From NCBI GenBank assembly GCA_947383685.1, contig CANDEE010000048.1, positions 1 to 13,438 on the forward strand: a DNA stretch of 13,438 bases, in the 5' to 3' direction. Source of the DNA: an uncultured Pseudoflavonifractor sp. GTDB lineage: Bacteria > Bacillota > Clostridia > Oscillospirales > Oscillospiraceae. This document shows positions 6,436 through 12,724 of the stretch, piece after piece. The position numbers and the translations under genes were made by a program. The notes below the pieces were generated by a model. The model saw only the letters and a program-made list of their open reading frames with translations, did no database searches and was not told the DNA's origin. The first letter of the stretch is position 1; every line of letters starts with the position of its first letter.

Positions 6436-6470
6436 GAGGGGCGGCTGGAGACAGCCGCTCCTTCATTTTT
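6436..6470 (+). terminator. Terminator of the antiporter gene
   Basis: GCGGCTG (6441-6447) pairs perfectly with CAGCCGC (6452-6458) around loop GAGA, extended outward by five more pairs including two G-U, followed by TTCATTTTT. It lies 25 nt past the antiporter stop. Confidence 0.8.
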
Positions 6471-6481
6471 GCCTGCTTTTC

Positions 6482-6510
6482 TTGCAACCGGGCCTCCGGT
6501 CTGGTATGAT
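6482..6510 (+). promoter_or_regulatory. Promoter of the thyA-folA-NUDIX operon
   Basis: TTGCAA (6482-6487), 17 bp, TATGAT (6505-6510) with TGG before the -10 (extended -10). The start would be near 6517, leaving a 26-nt leader with AAGGAG at 6529-6534. Confidence 0.8.
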
Positions 6511-6542
6511 AAGGGGTAGAAACAAGAAAAGGAGCGACTGCC

Positions 6543-7373
6543 ATGAGCCGTGCCGATGAAATCTTTCTGCAAAACTGCCGGGACATCCTCGCCAAAGGAG
6601 TCTGGGACACCGGCCTGCCTGTCCGCCCTAAGTGGGAGGATGGCTCTCCCGCCCATACGGTGAAGCTGTTTGGGGTGGTGAACCGCTATGACCTGCGGGA
6701 AGAATTTCCCATCCTCACGGTTCGCCGGCAATACCTGAAAAGCGCTCTCGACGAGCTTTTTTGGATTTGGCAGAAGAAGTCCAATGACATTCACGAGCTC
6801 TCCAGTCACGTCTGGGACGCCTGGGCTGACGAGACAGGCTCCATCGGCAAGGCTTATGGCTACCAGTTGGGGGTAAAGTACGACTTCCCGGAGGGGAAGA
6901 TGGACCAGGTGGACTGGGTGCTGCACACCCTGAAGAACAACCCCGCCTCCCGGCGGATCGTAACGAACATCTTCAACCACCACGACCTGAAGGAGATGAA
7001 CCTCCAGCCCTGCGCCTACTCCATGACCTTTAACGTGTCGGGGAACGTTCTCAACGGCATTTTGAACCAGCGCAGCCAGGATATGCTCACCGCCAACGGC
7101 TGGAACGTGATGCAGTACGCCGCCCTTCTGATGATGATGGCTCAGGTCTCCGGCCTGGTCCCCGGTGAGCTGGTCCACGTGATCGCGGACGCCCACATCT
7201 ATGACCGCCATGTGCCCGTGGTGGAGGAGCTTTTGAAGCGGGAGCCCTACGCTGCGCCCACGGTGCGTCTGGACCCGGAGGTCACCGATTTCTATGCCTT
7301 CACCAAGTCCAGCTTCACGGTGGAGGGGTATCAATACCATGAGCTGGAGGGGAAAATCCCCGTAGCAGTATAA
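6543..7373 (+). CDS. thyA: Thymidylate synthase
   Basis: A 276-residue ThyA that methylates dUMP to dTMP using methylenetetrahydrofolate and releases dihydrofolate. The expected layout is present: PILTVRRQYLKSALDELFWIW with the active-site glutamate E71, the SRR phosphate-binding pair R137-R138, catalytic cysteine C157 in LQPCAYSM, QRSQD (176-180, phosphate arginine and dUMP aspartate), N188 in GWNVMQY, and H218/Y220 in HIYDRH. The C-terminus ends in valine, which closes the active site. The motif around the cysteine is PCAYSMTFNV rather than the common PCHxxxQFYV, closer to the longer Bacillus-type ThyA (PCVYETQWYV). The start follows AAGGAG with 8-nt spacing. It is the first gene of an operon with folA 29 bp downstream, which makes metabolic sense: only this enzyme oxidises folate to the dihydro form. 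The gene is intact. Confidence 0.96.
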   Translation: MSRADEIFLQNCRDILAKGVWDTGLPVRPKWEDGSPAHTVKLFGVVNRYDLREEFPILTVRRQYLKSALDELFWIWQKKSNDIHELSSHVWDAWADETGSIGKAYGYQLGVKYDFPEGKMDQVDWVLHTLKNNPASRRIVTNIFNHHDLKEMNLQPCAYSMTFNVSGNVLNGILNQRSQDMLTANGWNVMQYAALLMMMAQVSGLVPGELVHVIADAHIYDRHVPVVEELLKREPYAAPTVRLDPEVTDFYAFTKSSFTVEGYQYHELEGKIPVAV

Positions 7374-7402
7374 ACAAACGGTAGCAGCCGGGAGGGAGAG
7401 CC

Positions 7403-7882
7403 ATGAACGCCATTGCAGCGGTGGACCAAAACTGGGCCATCGGGAAGGACGGGGACCAGCTGTGTTATATTTCCGCCGATTTGAAGCGGTTTAAGGAGCT
7501 GACCACGGGCCATCCGGTGATTTTGGGCCGTAAAACCCTGGCCACCTTCCCCGGCGGGCGGCCGCTGAAGGGGAGAAGGAATCTCATCTTATCCCGCGAC
7601 CCGGCCTTTCAGGCGGAGGGGGCGGAGGTGTACCGGGATATGGAAAGCCTTCTTGCCCAGGCTCCGGAGGACAGCTTTGTCATCGGGGGCGAGAGCGTCT
7701 ACCGGGCCTTGCTGTCCCACTGCGATACCGTTTATATCACCCAAATTTCCGCCTCCTTTCCCGCCGACGCATGGTTCCCCAACCTGGACGGGGACCCGGG
7801 CTGGCGGGTGGTCCGGAAGGAGGAGCCTTTGGAGGAAAAGGGAATATCCTTTCAATATGTGACATACCAGAGGGTGAACTGA
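7403..7882 (+). CDS. folA: Dihydrofolate reductase
   Basis: A 159-residue enzyme reducing dihydrofolate to tetrahydrofolate with NADPH, restoring the cofactor used by ThyA; it is the target of trimethoprim in this family. Visible marks are the opening MNAIAAVDQNWAIGKDGDQL, with the Met20-type loop, the catalytic acid D26 in ISADLKRFK, the NADPH-binding HPVILGRKTLATFPGGRPL with GRRNLILSRD, and FVIGGESVYRALL near residue 95, where the paired glycines hold the cofactor. Length is normal. The position equivalent to the L-P-W segment after the loop reads L-C-Y, a modest deviation. The ATG at 7403 has a GGGAGGG ribosome site and is 29 bp from thyA. Its stop TGA shares an A with the ATG of the NUDIX gene, so these two are translationally coupled. 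It is chromosomal in context, with no sign of an integron or transposon. Confidence 0.95.
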   Translation: MNAIAAVDQNWAIGKDGDQLCYISADLKRFKELTTGHPVILGRKTLATFPGGRPLKGRRNLILSRDPAFQAEGAEVYRDMESLLAQAPEDSFVIGGESVYRALLSHCDTVYITQISASFPADAWFPNLDGDPGWRVVRKEEPLEEKGISFQYVTYQRVN

Positions 7883-8448
7883 TGTATTTTGACGATATTG
7901 CCGCCTTTGAGCCACAGACCCAGGCCGAGGAGGCCGACCAAAGGCAGATTTTGGAGTATATCAGCCGCTTTCCCGATACCATCCTGACCCGGCAAAACCC
8001 CATCGCCCACATTACCGCCTCCGGCTTTATCCTCAGCCGGGACGGGGAATGGGTGCTCATGGCCCATCACAATATTTTCAAGGTGTGGGCCTGGACGGGA
8101 GGCCATGCCGATGGGGAGCCCGACCTTCTCTCGGTGGCCCTCCGGGAAGCCCGGGAGGAGACGGGGGCGGAGCACGTCGTGCCTCTCTCCACCGCCATTG
8201 CCTCGGTGGAGATTTTGCCGGTTTGGGGCCATGTGAAGCGGGGAGAATATGTCTGCGCTCACCAGCATTTAAATGTGTCCTATCTGCTCACCGCCGACCG
8301 GGACGGCCCCCTTACCGTCCGGGAGGGGGAGAACACCAAGGTGGCCTGGCTCCCGGCGGAGAGGCTCCTGGAGCTGACCAATGAATGGCAGATGGATGAA
8401 GTTTACATAAAACTACTGGAGCGGGGCAGGGTTTTGCTGAAAAAATGA
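7882..8448 (+). CDS. NUDIX hydrolase, third gene of the thyA-folA operon
   Basis: A 188-residue NUDIX-domain protein. NUDIX enzymes split X-linked nucleoside diphosphates using Mg2+ bound by a helix with glutamates. The NUDIX box lies at residues 73-96, from GGHADGEPD to REAREETGA. The REAREE core with the metal-binding glutamates is intact, but the first box glutamate sits one residue off the strict Gx5Ex7RE spacing. About 40 residues precede the domain and contain a Q/E-rich helix; after the box come strands with VEILPVWGHVKRGEYVCAHQHLNVSYLL and a C-terminal helix. The start codon overlaps the folA stop (TGATG) and GAGGGTG lies 5 nt before it, so translation is coupled. Operon context suggests a pterin or nucleotide substrate (for instance dihydroneopterin triphosphate, or a non-canonical dNTP), but this is not shown by the sequence. 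It ends at a strong terminator. Confidence 0.9.
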   Translation: MYFDDIAAFEPQTQAEEADQRQILEYISRFPDTILTRQNPIAHITASGFILSRDGEWVLMAHHNIFKVWAWTGGHADGEPDLLSVALREAREETGAEHVVPLSTAIASVEILPVWGHVKRGEYVCAHQHLNVSYLLTADRDGPLTVREGENTKVAWLPAERLLELTNEWQMDEVYIKLLERGRVLLKK

Positions 8449-8484
8449 AAAAAGGCCGTCACCCAAAAGGTGACGGCCTTTTTT
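8448..8484. terminator. Bidirectional terminator between the NUDIX and XRE genes
   Basis: AAAAAAGGCCGTCACC (8448-8463) pairs perfectly with GGTGACGGCCTTTTTT (8469-8484) around loop CAAAA. It touches both stop codons (8446-8448 plus, 8483-8485 minus) and serves both transcripts. Confidence 0.95.
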
Positions 8485-8806
8485 ATTCCTGTTCAGCGGC
8501 CCAGGGAATGAGGCTTTCAATGAGCTTGAGCTGTTTTTCGTTCAGGGGGCGGAGCTGTTCCGCCACGTCCTTCCAACGCTCATCTTGCCGGCGGGCGGTG
8601 CCTACCAGAAATTCATCGGGGGTAGTATCCAGGGCGAGGGCCAGGCGCATAATGGTTTCGGTGGAGGGGATGGAGATACTGCGTTCAATGCTGGAGAGAT
8701 ATTTTTGACCCAGACCAGCTTTCTCCTCGGTTTCTTCCTGCGTTAGACCCAACTGCTTTCTGCGGCGGGCAATTCGTCTACCGATTTCCTTATAGTCCAG
8801 TTCCAT
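8483..8806 (-). CDS. Small XRE-family transcriptional regulator
   Basis: A 107-residue cytoplasmic protein with one Cro/C1-type helix-turn-helix domain at about residues 6-66: IGRRIARRRKQLGLTQEE, then EKAGLGQKYLSSIERSISIPSTETIMRLALALDTTPDEFL, the usual spacing of the five helices. The remaining 40 residues form a charged C-terminal region (RWKDVAEQLRPLNEKQLKLIESLIPWA), likely a dimerisation helix pair. There is no ligand or protease domain. The ATG at 8806 is chosen because GGAGG lies 9 nt upstream and homology begins there; the longer frame upstream would translate the AT-rich promoter region. It is divergent from the small membrane protein at 8940 and may repress it and itself; repeated AATATAC boxes between them are candidate sites. 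The regulated function is unknown. Confidence 0.9.
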   Translation of the reverse strand: MELDYKEIGRRIARRRKQLGLTQEETEEKAGLGQKYLSSIERSISIPSTETIMRLALALDTTPDEFLVGTARRQDERWKDVAEQLRPLNEKQLKLIESLIPWAAEQE

Positions 8807-8850
8807 ATACGCCCACCTCCCTTTGTCTTTATAATAAAGGGCGTGAACAT

Positions 8851-8878
8851 AATATACACAGGTTGTAAGCAAATATAC
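8851..8878. promoter_or_regulatory. Direct repeat AATATAC, two copies 21 bp apart
   Basis: AATATAC occurs at 8851-8857 and 8872-8878, exactly two helical turns apart, in the gap between the divergent XRE and small membrane protein genes and just upstream of the -35 of the latter. Spacing suits two regulator dimers on one DNA face. The repeat is short and could be chance in AT-rich DNA. Confidence 0.35.
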
Positions 8879-8881
8879 GGC

Positions 8882-8910
8882 TTGACACGTGGATAATTCG
8901 ATATTAAAAT
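8882..8910 (+). promoter_or_regulatory. Promoter of the small membrane protein gene
   Basis: A perfect TTGACA (8882-8887), 17 bp, then TAAAAT (8905-8910). The start near 8917 leaves about 23 nt before the ATG, with AGGGGAG as ribosome site. Confidence 0.8.
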
Positions 8911-8939
8911 TGAAATACGACTTGAAAGGGGAGAAGAAA

Positions 8940-9275
8940 ATGAAAGAGCAAAGAAAAGAATGGATCAGTCTGCTGGGCGGCTTTATCACCCTGACAGGCT
9001 TTTTTCTCCCCTTTGAGCCTGAACGCCCCCTGTTTGAGATTCTGGAAAATTCCCCTTTGCCCTACTTCTCCCTTCTCCTGGTCCTGATGACCGTTCTGGC
9101 TATGGTCCTTCAGACAAGGAAACCCTTTGTTGCCAAGTTGTTGGTCTTGTTTCTGCTTCTGGGCTGGCTGGGACTGTTCCTGCTGATTTTGTGGGTCTTT
9201 ACTCCGGAGGTCTTGGGAGAGATGGGGCTTGGGGCTTTTTTGATTCCCCTGGGGCTGGTGATGTCTCTTGTCTGA
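8940..9275 (+). CDS. Small hydrophobic membrane protein, unknown function
   Basis: I do not recognise this 111-residue protein. A short charged N-terminus (MKEQRKEW) is followed by hydrophobic spans at about residues 8-25, 41-58, 64-87 and 97-111. This suggests a four-helix membrane protein with the N-terminus inside. The loop after span 1 is acidic and proline-rich (PFEPERPLFEILENSPLP); the loop after span 2 carries TRKP. There is no signal peptidase site, lipobox or catalytic motif. A near-consensus promoter and a good ribosome site (AGGGGAG) support real expression. The in-frame ATG at 8889 is rejected since it lies between the -35 and -10. The gene is divergent from a small XRE regulator, which may control it. 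No terminator separates it from the XRE-desulfoferrodoxin gene 147 bp on, but that gene appears to have its own promoter. It is not obviously a toxin; length and helix count exceed type I toxins. Confidence 0.75.
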   Translation: MKEQRKEWISLLGGFITLTGFFLPFEPERPLFEILENSPLPYFSLLLVLMTVLAMVLQTRKPFVAKLLVLFLLLGWLGLFLLILWVFTPEVLGEMGLGAFLIPLGLVMSLV

Positions 9276-9349
9276 ATTGGGTTGCCGCCCGTAAAAAAAC
9301 GTTTTCCGCAATCACGAGTTGGCATTTATCAAACAAGCGGTATCTCCGC

Positions 9350-9364
9350 CCTACGTTCCGTAGG
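9350..9364. promoter_or_regulatory. Inverted repeat next to the promoter of the HTH-desulfoferrodoxin gene
   Basis: CCTACG-TTC-CGTAGG is a perfect 6-bp dyad ending directly before the -35 hexamer at 9365. Place and size fit an operator or activator site for the regulator it precedes. Binding is not shown. Confidence 0.45.
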
Positions 9365-9393
9365 TTGCTATATCCTCTATTTTTTGCTATGCT
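9365..9393 (+). promoter_or_regulatory. Promoter of the HTH-desulfoferrodoxin / GIY-YIG-like unit
   Basis: TTGCTA (9365-9370), 17 bp, TATGCT (9388-9393) with TGC before the -10 (extended -10). The start near 9400 leaves a short leader with AAGGAG at 9408-9413. Confidence 0.6.
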
Positions 9394-9422
9394 GTTTTCA
9401 AATCCAAAAGGAGAGATCAACG

Positions 9423-10019
9423 ATGAACAGCTATGTAACGGGGCCGGTCATCAAGGCCCTGCGGGAGAAAAAGAACTATACCCAAAAGCAGCTTGCCGAC
9501 AAGCTCTCGGTCAGCGACAAGACGGTGAGCAAGTGGGAGACAGGCCGGGGCCTTCCCGACCTATCCCTTCTGGAACCCCTGGGATTGGCTTTGGGGGTGT
9601 CGGTTGCAGAACTTCTCTCCGGGGAGCAGATCACCAACCGGAACCGGTCCGCAAATCCTCTCCGGGGGAAATTCTACGTCTGTCCGGTGTGCGGCAATGT
9701 GATCCACGCCATGGGGGAGGGGGCCTTCCACTGCTGCGGGGTGGCCCTGCCGCCTCTGGAGGCGGAGGAGAGCGATGGGGAGCATGAAATCCACGTAGAG
9801 GTTTGGGACCTGCAGACCCTGGTTTCCATGGACCACCCCATGCGAAAAGACCACTATATTTCCTTTATTGCCCAAGTCCGCCATGACCGGATGGAGCTGG
9901 TGAAGCTCTACCCTGAGCAGCTACCGGAGGCCCGGCTCTCCTTCTGGCCGGGCGGGGAGATTTACGCCTACTGCAACCGCCACGGGCTGTTCCGGGTGTG
10001 CGGGCCAAAGAGGGTATAG
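9423..10019 (+). CDS. XRE DNA-binding domain fused to a desulfoferrodoxin (superoxide reductase) domain
   Basis: The 198-residue protein joins two parts. Residues 4-66 are a Cro/C1-type helix-turn-helix (NYTQKQLADKLSVSDKTVSKWETG). Residues 84-198 resemble a complete class I desulfoferrodoxin. A desulforedoxin-like site CxxC-x13-CC (C87, C90, C104, C105) follows the CPVCGNVIH pattern of such proteins. A superoxide-reductase centre follows with H121, H138 (DHPM), H144 (DHYI), C184 and H187 (YCNRHG): all four histidines and the cysteine that hold the iron are present. The conserved E-K pair before the first histidine is replaced by G119-E120, which would alter catalysis. Known superoxide reductases turn superoxide to peroxide in anaerobes; here the fusion to DNA binding suggests an iron or superoxide sensor. 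The start follows AAGGAG with 9-nt spacing. The gene is coupled to the next one, 11 bp on. Generic XRE annotation would miss the metal domain. Confidence 0.85.
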   Translation: MNSYVTGPVIKALREKKNYTQKQLADKLSVSDKTVSKWETGRGLPDLSLLEPLGLALGVSVAELLSGEQITNRNRSANPLRGKFYVCPVCGNVIHAMGEGAFHCCGVALPPLEAEESDGEHEIHVEVWDLQTLVSMDHPMRKDHYISFIAQVRHDRMELVKLYPEQLPEARLSFWPGGEIYAYCNRHGLFRVCGPKRV

Positions 10020-10030
10020 GAGGGATCGCT

Positions 10031-10381
10031 ATGAACAACGACCGGAAAAAGGAGCTGCGAATGCAATACGACCAGCGGAAGCCCGATATGGGGGTGGTAT
10101 GCTGGCAGAGCGGAGAGAGGATGTGGATCGCTATCTCCAAGGACGCCAAGGCGGACTATAACAGCTCCCTCTTTCAGCTCCGGCTGGGTTCCTACCCCAA
10201 CAAGGAACTGCAAAAGGCCTACACGGCGGCCCCTGAGACCTTCCAGTGGTCCCTGCTGAAAAGGCTGGACTATGAGGAGCGGGAGGAGGACCACAGCGCC
10301 GATCTGGAGCTTCTCTATTTGCTCTGCCAGGAGGAATATCCCCAGGCAGAAGGGATGCGGCCCGGTAAGAACAGGTTTTGA
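10031..10381 (+). CDS. GIY-YIG nuclease-like small protein, probably inactive
   Basis: A 116-residue protein resembling a family of short Firmicute proteins usually labelled GIY-YIG nuclease family. Shared marks are the start NDRKKELRMQYDQRKPDMGV, a central segment with SSLFQLRLGSYPNKELQKAY, then the FQWSLLKRLDYEE strand and an acidic helix DLELLYLLCQEEYP. The tyrosine pair and helix arginine that give GIY-YIG enzymes their catalysis are not visible: the first strand reads MGVVCWQSGERMWIAISK. So cutting activity is unlikely and a binding role is more plausible. AGGAGGG overlaps the stop codon of the preceding gene and lies 6 nt before this ATG, so the two are one unit. A bidirectional terminator follows. 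The family match is from memory of the motif pattern, so certainty about the label is moderate; certainty that the gene is real is high. Confidence 0.75.
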   Translation: MNNDRKKELRMQYDQRKPDMGVVCWQSGERMWIAISKDAKADYNSSLFQLRLGSYPNKELQKAYTAAPETFQWSLLKRLDYEEREEDHSADLELLYLLCQEEYPQAEGMRPGKNRF

Positions 10382-10390
10382 CGAGAACGG

Positions 10391-10428
10391 AAAAGCCCCC
10401 GCAGGTCACCGGGACCTGCGGGGGCTTT
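10391..10428. terminator. Terminator between the GIY-YIG-like and glycosyltransferase genes
   Basis: AAAGCCCCCGCAGGT (10392-10406) pairs perfectly with its complement (10414-10428), one more C-G pair closing the loop. T-runs are short (CTTTCAATATT plus, CTTTTCC minus), but the 16-bp GC-rich stem between convergent genes supports use on both strands. Confidence 0.8.
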
Positions 10429-10434
10429 CAATAT

Positions 10435-11463
10435 TCAGTTAAACTTATAGATTTTCCGTGCCAGCCGGTACAGCTTCACTGACAGCTTCCGTCCCTGGTA
10501 GCCGGGGATAGCGCCCACGGTGGACAGGGCGCGGTACTTCAGCTTGTGGTGCAGCGCCGGGTCCACTGTCCGCAGGTATTCCCACAGCTCGGTTTTCATG
10601 CCCAGCTTTTCCGGCGTGCCGTCAATGTTCAGGAAGATGGAGGAAATGGTCATCATCATGGACAGGTAGCTCTGCATATACCGTCCCAGCTTGGGGTGGG
10701 CGGCCTTCACCTTGCGAAGATCGGTCTGGGCGATCATTTGCCGGGTCACCCGGACCTGCTGGTCCACCCGGCCTACCATCACCTTTTCATTCACCGACTG
10801 GTCCGCCCGGCCGATAAAGTAACGGTAGAGGTCCAGGTCCATGTAGTAGATGCTCTCCACCCAGGGAAGGGGCTGGTAGACGAAGATGTTGTCCACATAG
10901 AAGGTGTGCTTGGGAAGCTCCAGCCCACAATCCCGCAAAAGCTGGGTGCGGTAGATGACCGAGTGCATCAAAAGGTATTGGGAGGGCCGGAACCGGCCCA
11001 TTTCCTCCCAGGTGAATACCCGGTCCTGGGGGAACACGTTGCGGTAGCGCATAACCTTCTGGGTGTTGTCCTCCACGTGCTCATAGACGTAGTTGGCAAT
11101 GAACAGGTCCAGGGGCTTGGGCCACCGGGCGCATTCCCGCAGCTTATCCAGAACTTTTTGAAGGGCCTGCGTATCCAGCCAGTCGTCTGAGTCCACCACC
11201 TTATAGTACATTCCCGTAGCGTTGCGGATGCCCTGGTTGACGCCCTCTCCGTGGCCGCCGTTTTCCTGGTGGATGACCCGGATAATGTCGGGGTGCTTTT
11301 CCGCCCAGGCATCGCAGATAGCGGGGGTGTCATCCTTGGTGGAGCCGTCGTCCACCAGAATGATTTCAATGTCGTCCCCTCCGGTAAGCAGAGTCTCAAT
11401 GCAGTGGTCCATATAAGCCGCCGAATTGTAGCAGGGGACGGCAAAGGTCAGAATTTTTTCCAT
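10435..11463 (-). CDS. Family 2 glycosyltransferase
   Basis: A 342-residue GT-A fold glycosyltransferase of family GT2. Residues 4-100 form the nucleotide-sugar domain: LTFAVPCYNSAAYMDHCIETLL, IEIILVDDGSTKDDT (D38-D39), ENGGHGEGVNQGIRNATG and the metal-binding DSDDW (91-95). The C-terminal 240 residues include aromatic segments (FYVDNIFVYQPLPWVESIYYMDLDLYRYFIG) and no clear membrane helix, so the enzyme is cytoplasmic or membrane-associated. The donor is not readable from the sequence; UDP-galactofuranose is suggested by the mutase gene directly upstream. A GTG at 11472 overlaps the mutase stop (GTGA), but ATG at 11463 is preferred because GGGAG lies 10 nt before it and only 1 nt before the GTG. 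Expression is tightly coupled with the mutase. It ends before a bidirectional terminator. Confidence 0.9.
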   Translation of the reverse strand: MEKILTFAVPCYNSAAYMDHCIETLLTGGDDIEIILVDDGSTKDDTPAICDAWAEKHPDIIRVIHQENGGHGEGVNQGIRNATGMYYKVVDSDDWLDTQALQKVLDKLRECARWPKPLDLFIANYVYEHVEDNTQKVMRYRNVFPQDRVFTWEEMGRFRPSQYLLMHSVIYRTQLLRDCGLELPKHTFYVDNIFVYQPLPWVESIYYMDLDLYRYFIGRADQSVNEKVMVGRVDQQVRVTRQMIAQTDLRKVKAAHPKLGRYMQSYLSMMMTISSIFLNIDGTPEKLGMKTELWEYLRTVDPALHHKLKYRALSTVGAIPGYQGRKLSVKLYRLARKIYKFN

Positions 11464-11468
11464 GGGAT

Positions 11469-12635
11469 TCACGCTCCCAACAGTTGGTCCGCCAGATCCA
11501 GGGCGCGGCCTACGATGGCGTCCATGTTGTAGTATTTGTATTCCGCCAGCCGTCCCAGCAGGTGAAGGCCGGGATACTCCGCAGCCAGGGCGGCGTATTT
11601 GCCGTACAGGGCGTTATTTTCGGCGTTGATGATGGCGTAGTAGGGGATTTCCCCCTCGGCTGCCGTGTAGGCCTTGGAGAACTCCTTCATAATGGTGGTG
11701 ACCCCCGGCTTTACCTGGCCTGTGAGCCGCTTGAACTCGGTGATGCGGGTGTAGGGCTCGTCCATGGTATAGTTCACAGTGCCATGGGTCTGATAAAAGT
11801 CCTGCTCCAGCGTCTCAAAGCCAAAATCCAGAGTGCGGTAGGGAAGCCGCCCAAACCGGCAGGAGAACAGCTCATCCAAAGCGCCGGTGTAAATGACCGG
11901 GCCTTCAAAGGGCGCTCCGTCCAGCAGAAGGGTATCGCCCAGGGTGAGCCGCCGTGCCGCGTCCACCCCCAGCTCCACCGTAATGTTGGGGTGGTCTAAA
12001 ATATTTTCAAAAATGGGGGTATAGCCGTTCAGGGGCATTCCCTGGTAGGCGTCCTGAAAGTAGCGGCAGTCCCTGCTCAAAAACACAGGTACCCGGGCGG
12101 TGGTGTTGGGGTCGATGTCCTCGGGCTTCTGGCCCCACTGCTTCATGGTGTAGTAGACAAAGACGTGCTCATAGACAAAATCCGCCAGAGCGGAAATCTC
12201 GGGGTCAGGGTTTTGCCGCAGCTCCAGAATGGTGACCTTTTTTTCCGCTCCGTAGGCGGCGATGAGCTTATCTCCCAGCCGCTTGCCTTCCCCGGGGCCA
12301 AAGGCGGTCTCCAGGGAACACAGGTTGAAGGGAACGGGGTATTGCAGCCGCCCGTCTCCCTCAGGCACGTTGGCCACCACCTCATGCTGGTAGTCCCGCC
12401 AGGGGGTATATTGGGATAAGTAGTCAAAAACCCGCTTATCATTTGTATGAAAGATGTGAGGGCCGTACTTGTGGATCAAAATGCCCGCTTCGTCCAAGCA
12501 ATCATAGGCGTTGCCGCCCACGTGGTCCCGCCGCTCCAAAACCAGAACTTTTTTGCCGCCCCGGCGGGCCAGCTCTCCGGCGGTCACCGCCCCGGCAAAG
12601 CCCGCGCCGATGACCAGACAATCGTACTGTGCCAT
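11469..12635 (-). CDS. glf: UDP-galactopyranose mutase
   Basis: A 388-residue flavoprotein that converts UDP-galactopyranose to UDP-galactofuranose, the donor for galactofuranose in surface glycans. The N-terminus carries the FAD dinucleotide fold YDCLVIGAGFAGAVTAGELA (G10, G12, G15) and ends the first strand pair with LVLERRDHVGGNAYD. Further marks are KYGPHIFHTND, the substrate-site arginine regions NTTARVPVF and EPYTRITEFKR, IPYYAIINAENNALYGKY and the C-terminal EYKYYNMDAIVGRALDLA, all characteristic of bacterial Glf. The length is standard. The ATG at 12635 has AAGGAG 8 nt upstream and starts right at the FAD fold; an in-frame upstream extension would run through the intergenic DNA. It sits between pyrophosphatase and the GT2 gene, overlapping the latter's possible GTG start. 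No terminator separates it from the pyrophosphatase gene. Confidence 0.96.
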   Translation of the reverse strand: MAQYDCLVIGAGFAGAVTAGELARRGGKKVLVLERRDHVGGNAYDCLDEAGILIHKYGPHIFHTNDKRVFDYLSQYTPWRDYQHEVVANVPEGDGRLQYPVPFNLCSLETAFGPGEGKRLGDKLIAAYGAEKKVTILELRQNPDPEISALADFVYEHVFVYYTMKQWGQKPEDIDPNTTARVPVFLSRDCRYFQDAYQGMPLNGYTPIFENILDHPNITVELGVDAARRLTLGDTLLLDGAPFEGPVIYTGALDELFSCRFGRLPYRTLDFGFETLEQDFYQTHGTVNYTMDEPYTRITEFKRLTGQVKPGVTTIMKEFSKAYTAAEGEIPYYAIINAENNALYGKYAALAAEYPGLHLLGRLAEYKYYNMDAIVGRALDLADQLLGA

Positions 12636-12671
12636 TTTCAATGCTCCTTCGGTTTTGATTTTCCTCATTTT

Positions 12672-12677
12672 ATCATA
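12672..12677 (-). promoter_or_regulatory. Possible internal -10 element before glf
   Basis: On the minus strand TATGAT (12672-12677) lies 36 nt before the glf start, but the matching -35 at 17 bp is poor (TCTTTC). It may be a weak internal promoter; read-through from the pyrophosphatase promoter is equally possible. Confidence 0.3.
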
Positions 12678-12724
12678 GACACAGGGAGAAAAAAGAAAGA
12701 TTCTCTTAAATTTTTGAAAAGCTG

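Noticed and set aside
5232..7340. A 702-codon open frame on the minus strand
   Set aside because: It lies antiparallel to the antiporter and thyA genes, is rich in H, Q and G typical of reversed GC-rich coding DNA, spans a terminator and a promoter, and shows no family motif.
10435..11472. GTG start at 11472 for the glycosyltransferase
   Set aside because: The GTGA overlap with the mutase stop is attractive, but the only good Shine-Dalgarno (GGGAG) is one base from the GTG and a proper 10 nt from the ATG at 11463.
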